Shown piece after piece: positions 42,237 through 49,776 of a stretch of 61,210 bases of DNA (position 1 is the stretch's first letter; the number at the start of each line of letters is the position of its first letter). Position numbers and translations under genes: made by a program. The DNA lies in contig JAFAZE010000029.1 in NCBI GenBank assembly GCA_019239975.1, forward strand, positions 1 to 61,210, given 5' to 3'. The stretch is from Streptosporangiaceae bacterium (GTDB lineage: Bacteria > Actinomycetota > Actinomycetes > Streptosporangiales > Streptosporangiaceae). The notes under the pieces are model-generated. The model saw nothing but the letters and a program-made list of their open reading frames with translations. It was not told the origin of the DNA and ran no database searches.

Positions 42237-43013
42237 TCAGAGCGCCGACAGGACCACGCCGCCCCGCCCGGCGCCCAGGTCGCGGGAGATCGCCCTTGCC
42301 GCCTCCTGCACCACGCGCACAAGCTCCTCGCGAGTGCCCGGTGCCAGCAGCCTGCCGGCCGCGCCGACCACGCCGATCGCGCCCGCCACCAGACCGTCCC
42401 GGCTGAGGATGGGCGCCGCCACGCCGGCGTCGCCGACCGTGGCCTCCTCGTCCTCCACCGCGTAACCCTGGCTGCGCACCTGGGCGAGCGCGCGGCTGAG
42501 CGCGGCCCTGGTCGTCTTGGTGCGGCCGGTCAGCGGCGCCAGGTCGGCGGCCATGGCCTGCGCGCGCTGCGAGGGGGGCAGGTTCGCCACGATGGCGTGG
42601 CCGAGGGCGCAGGCGTGCCACGGGATCGCGGCGCCGACTTCCAGGATCTGCACCGTGTTGTCCGGGCGGAACACGTGGTGCAGCACGATCACGCGGCTGC
42701 CCGACAGGGTGGCGACCCAGACCGCCTCGTTCGCGCGCTGGGCCAGCGACTCCGCCCACAGCAGCGACCTGGCCCGCAGCTCCGACCCGTCGAGGTAAGC
42801 GTTGCCGAGCTGCAGCACCCCGGGGCCGAGGCTGTACTTGCCGGTGTCGGGGTCCTGCGCGACGAGGTCGTGCGCCTCGAGGGTGCGCAGCAGCCCGTGC
42901 ACCGTCGGCTTGGCCAGGCCGACCCGTTCGGCTATCTCGGTGACGCCGAGACGCGGCGTGCCGGAGCCGAGGACGCCCAGGATCTGGGCCGCGCGCTGGA
43001 CCGACTGGATCAT
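42237..43013 (-). CDS. IclR family transcriptional regulator of the dha/PTS genes
   Basis: A protein of 258 residues. The winged helix-turn-helix is SVQRAAQILGVLGSG, then LGVTEIAERVGLAKPTVHGL and LRTLEAHDLVAQDPDTGKY. The C-terminal IclR effector domain has WVATLSGSRVIVLHHVF, GHAIVANLPPSQRAQAMA, VEDEEATVGDAGVAAPI and GAIGVVGAAGRL. It sits between the two halves of the dha/PTS cluster. A dyad 8 bp upstream of its own start (43021-43037) matches the site before glpF, so it likely represses both and itself. The inducer could be glycerol, dihydroxyacetone or a phosphate of either; this is inferred. Confidence 0.9.
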   Translation of the reverse strand: MIQSVQRAAQILGVLGSGTPRLGVTEIAERVGLAKPTVHGLLRTLEAHDLVAQDPDTGKYSLGPGVLQLGNAYLDGSELRARSLLWAESLAQRANEAVWVATLSGSRVIVLHHVFRPDNTVQILEVGAAIPWHACALGHAIVANLPPSQRAQAMAADLAPLTGRTKTTRAALSRALAQVRSQGYAVEDEEATVGDAGVAAPILSRDGLVAGAIGVVGAAGRLLAPGTREELVRVVQEAARAISRDLGAGRGGVVLSAL

Positions 43014-43020
43014 GACTCCC

Positions 43021-43037
43021 TTTCAGCAATACCGAAC
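43021..43037 (-). promoter_or_regulatory. IclR-type operator upstream of iclR
   Basis: On the minus strand it reads GTTCGGTATTGCTGAAA and matches the glpF-operon dyad at 37768-37784 in 12 of 17 positions. It lies 8 bp before the iclR start, and divergent dhaM begins 60 bp away, so both could be controlled. Confidence 0.6.
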
Positions 43038-43060
43038 AAGATTCAGGATATGCGACAACC

Positions 43061-43150
43061 GAGCCGGTTGGGGTACCCACAGGCGAGCGGGAGGCAGCGA
43101 TGAGCGAGCCGGTCGGGGTACCCACAAGCGAGCGGGAGGCACCGATGAGC
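43061..43150 (+). repeat. 45-bp tandem duplication carrying two dhaM starts
   Basis: Two 45-bp copies (43061-43105 and 43106-43150) start GAGCCGGTTGGGGTACCCAC or GAGCCGGTCGGGGTACCCAC. Each holds GCGGGAGG and an ATG, so the ribosome-binding site and start codon of dhaM are duplicated in frame (43100 and 43145). Confidence 0.9.
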
Positions 43151-43531
43151 CGCGTGGGGATCGTTCTGGTATCGCACAGCGCCGGGCTGGCGGAGGGTAC
43201 GGCCAGCCTGGCCGGACAGGTCAGCGGCGGCACGGTGACGATCGTCGCCGCCGGCGGCACCGACGACGGCGGGCTCGGGACCAGCGCGGCGAAGGTGCAG
43301 CGCGGGCTGCGGCTCGCCGACAGCGGCGCCGGCGTGGTGATCCTGCCCGACCTGGGCAGCGCCGTGCTCACGGTGCGGGCGCTGCTGGCGGAGGACGATC
43401 CGCAGGTGATACTCGCCGACGCGCCGTTCGTGGAAGGAGCGGTCGCGGCCACGGTGGCCGCCGCCGCGGGCGTGGACATGAAGGCGGTCGCCGCGGCCGC
43501 GGAGGAGGCATGGCATGCCCGCAAGCTTTGA
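43100..43531 (+). CDS. dhaM: PTS-type phosphotransferase subunit DhaM (EIIA domain)
   Basis: A protein of 143 residues from ATG 43100, or 128 from ATG 43145. The second start fits the family better because RVGIVLVSHSAGLAEG follows at once with the phospho-His (His11 in that numbering). Then TVTIVAAGGTDDGGLGTSAA and GVVILPDLGSAVLTVR complete the EIIA-man fold. DhaM accepts phosphate from HPr and rephosphorylates ADP on DhaL. Only the EIIA domain is present; HPr and EI are separate genes here. A 45-bp duplication created two equal starts. It overlaps the HPr gene by 17 bp. Confidence 0.9.
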   Translation: MSEPVGVPTSEREAPMSRVGIVLVSHSAGLAEGTASLAGQVSGGTVTIVAAGGTDDGGLGTSAAKVQRGLRLADSGAGVVILPDLGSAVLTVRALLAEDDPQVILADAPFVEGAVAATVAAAAGVDMKAVAAAAEEAWHARKL

Positions 43532-43787
43532 GCAGGCGATCACGCTGGCCGGTGACCTGCACGCCCGCCCGGCCGGCGCGCTCGCCGTGGCGGCGGGCCG
43601 GTTCGCCTCGGCGGTGTCGGTCAGCGCGGGCGGGCGCACCGCCGACGCCAAGAGCGTGCTCGGGGTGATGGGCCTCGGCGCGGCCAGCGGCCAGCACGTC
43701 ACGGTCACGGCGCACGGCCCCGACGCCGAGGAGGCGGTCGCCGCGCTCATCGCGATCCTCAGCGAGGCGACAAAAGTCGGCGGCTGA
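43515..43787 (+). CDS. ptsH: HPr phosphocarrier protein
   Basis: A protein of 90 residues. His16 in DLHARPAGALAVAA is the phospho-acceptor, and Ser47 in ADAKSVLGVMGLGA is the regulatory position, although HPr-Ser kinase is not evident here. The C-terminal helix (AEEAVAALIAILSEA) completes the fold. It carries phosphate from enzyme I to DhaM. The start lies inside the dhaM 3' end, so the two are coupled. It ends 25 bp before the convergent AlkB gene. Confidence 0.93.
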   Translation: MPASFEQAITLAGDLHARPAGALAVAAGRFASAVSVSAGGRTADAKSVLGVMGLGAASGQHVTVTAHGPDAEEAVAALIAILSEATKVGG

Positions 43788-43812
43788 CGGCGGCTGACGC
43801 TCGCGGCGTCCC

Positions 43813-44463
43813 TCAGCGCACGCCGCGCGGCCGGAACTGCACGCTGACCCGCGGGCCGGCGAACCGTGTCATCTTCGGAACCGCGTGCTCCCACGTGCGC
43901 TGGCAGCTGCCGCCCATGACGAGCAGGTCGCCGTGCCCGAGTTCATACCGCAGCGCCGCCCCCCTTCCCCCTTCATGGCCCCCTTCGCTGCCGCCGCGCG
44001 GACGCAGCAGCAGCGGCCGGCTCTCGCCGAGCGAGACGATCGCGACCATCGTGTCCTCATGGCTGCCGCGCCCGATCGTGTCACCGTGCCAGGCGACGCT
44101 GTCCCGCCCGTCGCGGTACAGGCACAGCCCGGCGGTGCGGAACGGCTCGCCGAGCTCGGCCGCGTAGTGCGCGCTGAGCGCCTCCCGCGCGCCGGCGAGC
44201 AGCGGATCGGGCAGTTCGGCGTCCTCGGGGTAGAAGCACACCAGCCGGGGCACGTCGACCACCCGGTCATACATCTGCCGTTTCTCCGCGCGCCACGGCA
44301 CTTTCTCCAGCAGCCGGCCGAACAGCACGCCCGACCCCGTCACCCACCCCCGCCGCACGTCCACCCAGGCACCCCGCGTCAGCGGCGTGCGCTGCGGGCT
44401 CAGCCGTCCCAGCGCCGGCTCCCCGCCCTGATCCAGCAACGACTCCTGGACTGAAACACTCAC
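43813..44463 (-). CDS. alkB: AlkB-type 2-oxoglutarate/Fe(II) DNA-repair dioxygenase
   Basis: A protein of 216 residues. Iron ligands are His and Asp in SVAWHGDTIGRG near residue 125 and His in RTWEHAVPK near 190; the 2-oxoglutarate-binding Arg is in RVSVQFRPR. MVAIVSLGESRPLLLRP is the typical strand. The N-terminal part with WVDVRRGWVTG and VCFYPEDAELP resembles actinobacterial AlkB homologues. It would remove methyl groups from alkylated bases oxidatively. It has no operon partner. Confidence 0.9.
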   Translation of the reverse strand: MSVSVQESLLDQGGEPALGRLSPQRTPLTRGAWVDVRRGWVTGSGVLFGRLLEKVPWRAEKRQMYDRVVDVPRLVCFYPEDAELPDPLLAGAREALSAHYAAELGEPFRTAGLCLYRDGRDSVAWHGDTIGRGSHEDTMVAIVSLGESRPLLLRPRGGSEGGHEGGRGAALRYELGHGDLLVMGGSCQRTWEHAVPKMTRFAGPRVSVQFRPRGVR

Positions 44464-44780
44464 GCGAACAGCATACTCAACATCAAATTCAAGTTCGAGA
44501 TTTTACTAAACGGACGGTGGCTCGCCCCGAACCATCAAGGCGGATCGGTGGAAACCTGAGCCGCCTATAACCGGCTCAGGTTTCCACCGTTCCGGTACAG
44601 CCGCCCCGTCCCGCCGTCCCCGCGGCCCTGAACTCCGTGAGCCTTTCAGGCTCGTTCCCTGCCTGAGCTGCCGCCCCGTATGCCCGAATCTCCCGCCCTT
44701 GACAGGCGCGTCACAGGTGTGCGGATAGTTGTTGGATTGTGTCTACTTATTCGGCTTGCCAAGAGAGGCGGGTGTGCCCG
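44464..44780. other. Non-coding gap with a strong palindrome
   Basis: A 317-bp gap between AlkB and the beta-galactosidase remnant. It contains a TTACTAAACGGACGGTGGCT motif (44504-44522), related to the leader motif before three other genes, and the 18-bp palindrome at 44546-44589. No coding region is convincing. Confidence 0.6.
44546..44589. terminator. Perfect 18-bp inverted repeat
   Basis: Arms CGGTGGAAACCTGAGCCG (44546-44563) and CGGCTCAGGTTTCCACCG (44572-44589) enclose 8 bases. It is the strongest hairpin in the window. No U-tract follows on either strand, so it could be a terminator, a protein-binding site or the scar of a mobile element. Confidence 0.55.
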
Positions 44781-45666
44781 ATGCCGGATTCAGCCTCGCG
44801 ACCGCCGGAAGTGACGCGGCGCCGGGCGCTGCAGTTCGGGGCGGTGGCAGCGGGATCGCTGGCCGCGATCGGGCGGACGGGCGCGGCGGCCGGAGCGGAA
44901 AGCCGGGCCGTCACGGCGCCGGGGCGGTTGGAGCGGTCGTTCGACGAGGACTGGCTGTTCTATCGCGGCGATGCCAGCGGCGCCGAGGCCGTGTCGTTCG
45001 ACGACAGCGGCTGGCGGGCGCTGGACCTGCCGCACGACTGGAGCATCGAGGACCTGCCCTACGCGACATCCGAAGACGGCGCCGCGACCGACGACCCTTC
45101 GCTGCTCGTGTACCTGTCCGGCGCCCCGCCGGAGCCTACCCCTCCGCAGGTGATCGGCCCGTTCGACGAGAACGGCAGCGCGGGCGGTGGCGGCGGGGGA
45201 GACGCCGGCGCGGGGCGTGGCGGCGGGCTCGACCGCCGTTTTCCCCCTCGACCTGCCGGTCGGCCCGGCGAAGCTGTGGTCGCCGGACTCGCCGCTCCTG
45301 TACACCGCGCGCGCGGAGGTGCTCGCGGGAGACACGGTCGCCGACACCGTGGGCACCCCGTTCGGGATCCGCTCGCGCACGTGCTCGCCGAGGTGACCGG
45401 GGCGGGGCTGGGTCGTCCCGGACGCGGTGATCCAGGTGACCTTCCGGGTCAGCGGCGCCGGGGAGCTGGCCGGCGTCGCCAACGGGAACCCGCATAACCT
45501 CGACAGCTTCCGGCGGCCGCACCGCTACACCTGGCACGGGCAGGCGCTGGCGATCCTCCGCCCCGCGAAGCGCCCGGGCGGGCTCACGCTCACCGCCCGG
45601 GCACCCGGCCTGCGGCCGGCGAGGCTGACGCTCCCTGTCACGTCCTTCCGCCCGCGCCCCAGGTGA
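44781..45666 (+). pseudogene. Decayed GH2 beta-galactosidase with internal deletions
   Basis: Three pieces of one family 2 glycoside hydrolase lie in order but in different frames. Piece 1 (44781-45183) has a Tat-type signal RRRALQFGAVAAGS then FDEDWLFYRGDAS, WRALDLPHDWSIEDLP and IGPFDENGSAGG, the N-terminal jelly-roll start. Piece 2 (45187-45396) reads VFPLDLPVGPAKLWSPDSPL then LYTARAEV and TPFGIRS. Piece 3 (about 45420-45666) reads VTFRVSGAGELAGVANGNP then SFRRPHRY and LAILRPAKRPGGLTL, the C-terminal domain. The whole catalytic barrel is missing. A working enzyme would be well over twice this length, so it is a deletion-riddled remnant of a secreted sugar hydrolase. Confidence 0.8.
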
Positions 45667-45683
45667 CCCTCCCGCTCGTAAAT

Positions 45684-45709
45684 TTTTATGCCGAACGAGC
45701 GGTGGTTCC
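45684..45709 (+). promoter_or_regulatory. Leader motif upstream of the alarmone synthetase gene
   Basis: TTTTTATGCCGAACGAGCGG followed by TGGTTC. The segment TTTATGCCGAACG is shared exactly with 60983-60995, and GAACG..CGGTGGTTCC with 28300-28315. It is a possible conserved promoter -10 and transcription-start element. Confidence 0.5.
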
Positions 45710-45731
45710 ACCCGCCGGCGCCACTGAGTAT

Positions 45732-45762
45732 CCTCTTGGCAGGCAAATACCCTGCCAGGAGG
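45732..45762 (+). promoter_or_regulatory. Shine-Dalgarno-sequestering hairpin
   Basis: CCTCTTGGCAGG (45732-45743) pairs with CCTGCCAGGAGG (45751-45762) over 12 bp, with one G-U pair and a 7-nt loop. The 3' arm contains the Shine-Dalgarno AGGAGG, and the last base is the first base of GTG 45762. It could switch translation on or off. Confidence 0.7.
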
Positions 45763-46860
45763 TGAACCGCCTCGGGCGCGCAGAAGGATTTTGACGCCGA
45801 GTATGAGCAGATGGCGGGCCCGCTCGGTGCATTTAGCGCTGCCCTGGAAAGGCTTATACATGACCTTCTGAAAGCCGACGGGATCCGGCTTCATACCGTG
45901 GCCGCCCGGGTTAAGTCAAAGGACAGCGCGGCGCGTAAGCTGGTCGCCGGTGAGGCTGTCCGGCCGCTGAGCAGCCTCACCGATATGCTCGGCATCAGGA
46001 TCATCACATATTTTCGCGATGAAGTTGATGCGGTCGCTAAGGTGATCGAGCGGGAGTTCGCCATCGACGAGGTGAATTCCGTGGACAAGCGCGCCGCGCT
46101 GGATCCGGATCGCTTCGGTTATCTCTCGCTGCATTTCGTTGCCCAGCTGAACAGCGACAGGATTGCGCTGACGGAGTACCGCCAGTACGGCGGCATAAAA
46201 TTTGAGATCCAGATACGCTCGATTCTCCAGCATGCCTGGGCGGAAATAGAACACGACCTCGGTTACAAGTCTGAGGCGGCGGTCCCGCGGAGCATCAGGC
46301 GCCGCTTCTCGCGCCTGGCCGGCCTGCTCGAGATCGCAGACGATGAATTCGTCGGGATCCGGAACGAGCTTGCCGCTCACCAGGCCAGCGCATCGGCGAT
46401 CATCGGTAAAGGGACCTGGAACATAGAGATCGATCAGGACTCACTCTTCTCGTTCACCTCGGCAAGCGAAGAGGTCGGGCGGATCGACAAGTTCATCGCC
46501 AGCGCCATGGACGGCATCATCGCGCAGCGGCCCGACCGCTCTTACATCGGCCAGCAGGCCCAGCGGCTCGTCGCGCTCGGCTTTAACTCGATCGAGGATC
46601 TGAGCAGTTATGTCGACGATCAGTCGGATCTTCTCAGGAGATTCGTTTCTTATCGGCTCTCCCTGATAGAGAGCCCGCGCCGCAGGCGGCCCACCGTGCC
46701 CCGCGGTATAACGTTCTACTACCTCGGGATGCTGCGGTACGCGCAGAATCTGCTCGCCGGGACGGCAGAGGAGTCCACCTACCCGGGGATCGCCGACAGC
46801 TCACTTCGGCTTTCCCTTCGGTCGGCAATGGAGACCGGAGAATTCCCGCCGGAAACCTAA
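45762..46860 (+). CDS. RelA/SpoT-type alarmone synthetase with apparent +1 frameshift at the start
   Basis: The uninterrupted frame from ATG 45811 gives 349 residues; homology-like sequence (FDAEYEQMAGPLGAF) extends upstream of that ATG to a stop-blocked point. GTG 45762, with a perfect AGGAGG, opens the frame VNRLGRAEGF and meets UGA at 45792. A +1 shift on UUU-UGA-C joins the two frames. Synthetase motifs are intact: RVKSKDS, DMLGIRIITYF, GYLSLHF and EIQIRS followed by QHAWAEIEHDLGYK. No hydrolase HD domain or regulatory ACT/TGS domain is present; a C-terminal helical region of about 170 residues is uncharacterised. It should make (p)ppGpp or a related alarmone. It lies 140 bp before the FXSXX precursor gene on the same strand. 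A true frameshift mutation or sequencing error are alternatives. Confidence 0.8.
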
Positions 46861-46934
46861 GGGGCCGGTGGGTCAGGAGAGACCAGATCGCATGATCCAC
46901 TTAAGATGTCCCAAATTAGCTGCTGACAACCGGA

Positions 46935-46966
46935 CTTGCCTGGCCTAGCCTAGCCTGAGAGGCAAG
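46935..46966 (+). promoter_or_regulatory. Inverted repeat upstream of fxsA
   Basis: CTTGCCT (46935-46941) and AGGCAAG (46960-46966) flank GGCCTAGCCTAGCCTGAG, which itself repeats CCTAG. The element lies 35 bp before the fxsA start and may be an operator of the fxs operon. Confidence 0.4.
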
Positions 46967-47000
46967 CAAGCCCCAGACCGCCCCCGGGGAGGAAATTGCC

Positions 47001-47186
47001 GTGGATGGTGTCGCCACATCTGTCCCGCAGGACGAAATCGGAGCCACGCCTATCACCGATGTGCGGGCTATCCCGCTCGAGCAGCTCACAACGGACGACG
47101 ACGCCCGCCGCATTGTGAGCAGGATCATGGAGAACATGGAGGGTTCGTCGCGCGTGCGGGTCGCGATGTTCCAGTCCTCCATCTGA
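47001..47186 (+). CDS. fxsA: FXSXX-COOH RiPP precursor peptide (FxsA)
   Basis: A peptide of 61 residues from GTG 47001, behind a strong GGGGAGGAA. The leader (PITDVRAIPLEQLTTDDDAR then RIVSRIMENMEG) is followed by SSRVRVAMFQSSI. The C-terminus Phe-Gln-Ser-Ser-Ile is exactly FXSXX-COOH, the signature of this RiPP family. In triceptide chemistry a radical SAM enzyme joins the Phe ring to the third residue (Ser), giving a three-residue cyclophane. Nothing follows the core, so cleavage after the leader would leave a very short modified peptide; it may also act while still attached. The maturase gene begins 18 bp downstream. The function of the product is unknown. Confidence 0.9.
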   Translation: MDGVATSVPQDEIGATPITDVRAIPLEQLTTDDDARRIVSRIMENMEGSSRVRVAMFQSSI

Positions 47187-47204
47187 GCCGGCGCACCCGA
47201 TGTC

Positions 47205-49670
47205 ATGCCGGTCCCGATCTCGCAGTATGTGCTGAAGGTCCACAGCCGGTGCGATCTGGCATGCGATCACTGCTACGTGTACGAGCACGCCGACCAGAGC
47301 TGGCGCGGCAAGCCCGCGGCCATCTCGCTGGACACGGCCGGCATGGCGGCACGCCGGATAGCCGAGCATGCGGCGGCGCACGGGCTGGCCGAGGTGTGTG
47401 TCGTCCTGCACGGCGGCGAGCCCCTGCTGCTGGGCAGGGAGCGGATGCGCGGGGTGCTGGGCACGCTGATCTCCCGCATCGCCCCGGTGACCGGCGTCGA
47501 CCTGCGCATCCACAGCAACGGGGTGCGGCTTGACGAGCAGTGGTGCGAGCTGTTCAGCGAATACGGGGTCAGGGTCGGCATATCCCTCGACGGCGATCAG
47601 GCCGCCAATGACCGGCACCGAAAGTTCGCCAATGGCCGCGGCAGCTATTCCCGGGTGACAGACGCGCTCACGTTGCTCCGCCGGCCCGAATACCGGCACC
47701 TCTACGCCGGAATTCTGTGCACGATCGATCTCGCCAACGATCCCGTCGCGGTTTACGAGGCACTGGCCGCCCATCAGCCGCCGGCCTTTGACCTGCTGCT
47801 GCCGCACGCGACATGGGAACACCCGCCATACCGTCCGGCCGGGCGCGACAGCCCGTACGCGGACTGGCTGATGCGGGTTTACCGGCGCTGGGACCGCGAC
47901 GGCCGGCGGGTGCCGATCCGGCTCTTCGGCTCGCTGCTCTCGGCCGCCCGCGGCGGCCCGAGCTTCACCGAGGCGATCGGCACCGACCCGGCGGATCTGC
48001 TCGTCATCGAGACCGACGGCGGCTGGGAGCAGCCGGATTCGATGAAAACCGCCTTCGACGGCGCGGCGGCAACCGGCATGTCCGTCTTTCACCATTCGGT
48101 CGACGAAGCGGCCCGGCACCCGGCCGTCGCCGCCCGGCAGCGGGGGACAGCGGCGCTGTGCGCCACCTGCCGTGCCTGCCCGGTGGTCAGCGTCTGCGGC
48201 GGCGGGCTGTACGCGCACCGGTACCGGCCCCTCACCGGTTCCGGTGAACAGCCGGCCGGGCATCATGACGGAGCGGTCGCCTTTGATAACCCCTCGGTCT
48301 TCTGCCCGGACCTCAAGGCGCTGATCGGCCAGGTGATGGCGGAAGCGGGGATCCAGGCGGTCACTGTTCCGGCCGCGGCGGTTCCGGGGCGGGCGGTTCC
48401 GGCCGCGGTGGTTCCGGCCGCGGCGGGCAGGACCGGCGCTCACACGCCGCCGAGGACGCGGGCGGCGCATGTTCTCCCGGCCGGCGCGTTCGACCTGCTC
48501 GCCGCCGGGCCGGGCGACCCCGGCGGCCTCGGCGCGCTGGCCGGGATGCGGCTGTCCCAGACCCGCTCGCTCGTCGCCACGGTGGCGCTCGGCGACGGTG
48601 GCTGGCGTGACACCGGTCTGCGCGCGGCGGCGGCCGAGGGGTGGGCGCTGCTGTGCGCGCTGGACGCCGAGCACCCGGACGCGGTCCGGCAGGTCCTCGC
48701 CCACCCCTACACCTTCGCCTGGGCGGTGCGGTGCCTGCGCCCGCCCGCGGCGGCGGACACCGACCTGGACCGGGCGCACCTCGCCGGGCTGGCGGCGGCC
48801 GCGGCGATGCGCGCCGGGATCATGGCCGAGCTTCCGCTGCCGGTTCGCGCCGGGATGATCCATCTGCCGCCCGCGGGCGCCATCGCCGTCACGGCGGGGC
48901 CGGGGCGCACCGAGGTGGTGACGGTCGCCCCGGGCCGCAGGCCGGCGGCCCGGGGCGGCGGCCGGTGGCTGAACGGGCGTTACGTGACGGCGGCACCCTT
49001 TCCCCGCCTCGTCGTCGAGGATCTCGACCCGTTTCGGGACTGCCAGGAGTGGCCCGCCACGGCCCGGCTGGCGGTGCCCGAGTGGCGAGCATGGCGGCGC
49101 GGCCTCGCGGCGGCCGGGAAACACCTGGCCGGTGCCGTTCCGCTGTACGCGCGGACGCTCGGCGCGGGGCTGCGCGCGGTGGTCCCGCTGCTGCCCGGCG
49201 CCGCGGGCAGTCGCGGCGCCACGGCGCGGCAGGCTTTCGGGGCCGTCGCGGTGGCGCTGCCGGGCCGCATCCCGGGCCGGCCGGCGCGCCCCGGGATGCG
49301 GCGGTCCGCGCGCCCCGGCGAGCTGGCCGCGTTGCTGATGCACGAGTTCCAGCACGTCAAGCTGAACGCCCTCACCGAGCTCCATGACCTCTTCGACCCG
49401 GAGTACGCCCGGCGGCTGCGCGTCCCCTGGCGCAAAGACCTCAGGCCGGTGGAAGGCGTCATGCACGGCACTTACGCCTACCTGGCGCTCACTCACCTGC
49501 GCGGGTCCGAGGGAAGAGCCGGGCGCGCGGAGTACCTGCGCTACCGGTCGTGGGTATGCGACGCGGCGGCCGCGCTGTCGGCGACCGGTGCGCTGACCCG
49601 GGACGGTGAGCGGTTTGTCGCCGGAATGGCGTGTGCCGCGGAAGCTGCCGGCGGGATCTCGTTGTCCTGA
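47205..49670 (+). CDS. fxsB: FxsB-type cyclophane-forming radical SAM/SPASM maturase fused to an HExxH domain
   Basis: A protein of 821 residues. The radical SAM cluster is Cys16, Cys20 and Cys23 (CDLACDHC), followed by VVLHGGEPLLLGRERM and RIHSNGVRLDEQW. A SPASM-type second cluster region is near residues 319-345 (LCATCRACPVVSVCGGGLYA). A Pro/Ala-rich linker near residues 385-420 leads to a C-terminal domain with His713-Glu-Phe-Gln-His717 (LMHEFQHVKLNAL), the HExxH motif of alpha-ketoglutarate-dependent peptide hydroxylase-like domains found fused to FxsB. The first half should form the Phe-to-Ser cyclophane in FxsA; the second may hydroxylate the peptide. It is co-transcribed with fxsA. Confidence 0.9.
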   Translation: MPVPISQYVLKVHSRCDLACDHCYVYEHADQSWRGKPAAISLDTAGMAARRIAEHAAAHGLAEVCVVLHGGEPLLLGRERMRGVLGTLISRIAPVTGVDLRIHSNGVRLDEQWCELFSEYGVRVGISLDGDQAANDRHRKFANGRGSYSRVTDALTLLRRPEYRHLYAGILCTIDLANDPVAVYEALAAHQPPAFDLLLPHATWEHPPYRPAGRDSPYADWLMRVYRRWDRDGRRVPIRLFGSLLSAARGGPSFTEAIGTDPADLLVIETDGGWEQPDSMKTAFDGAAATGMSVFHHSVDEAARHPAVAARQRGTAALCATCRACPVVSVCGGGLYAHRYRPLTGSGEQPAGHHDGAVAFDNPSVFCPDLKALIGQVMAEAGIQAVTVPAAAVPGRAVPAAVVPAAAGRTGAHTPPRTRAAHVLPAGAFDLLAAGPGDPGGLGALAGMRLSQTRSLVATVALGDGGWRDTGLRAAAAEGWALLCALDAEHPDAVRQVLAHPYTFAWAVRCLRPPAAADTDLDRAHLAGLAAAAAMRAGIMAELPLPVRAGMIHLPPAGAIAVTAGPGRTEVVTVAPGRRPAARGGGRWLNGRYVTAAPFPRLVVEDLDPFRDCQEWPATARLAVPEWRAWRRGLAAAGKHLAGAVPLYARTLGAGLRAVVPLLPGAAGSRGATARQAFGAVAVALPGRIPGRPARPGMRRSARPGELAALLMHEFQHVKLNALTELHDLFDPEYARRLRVPWRKDLRPVEGVMHGTYAYLALTHLRGSEGRAGRAEYLRYRSWVCDAAAALSATGALTRDGERFVAGMACAAEAAGGISLS

Positions 49671-49776
49671 TGTCTTTCGTAGCCGTCCGCGCGGAACGGG
49701 AGTATCTTCAGCGTGGCCGCATTCCATCGACCCATGGCCCATGGACCCACGGCCGGGGCGGGCAAGGAGAACCCGG

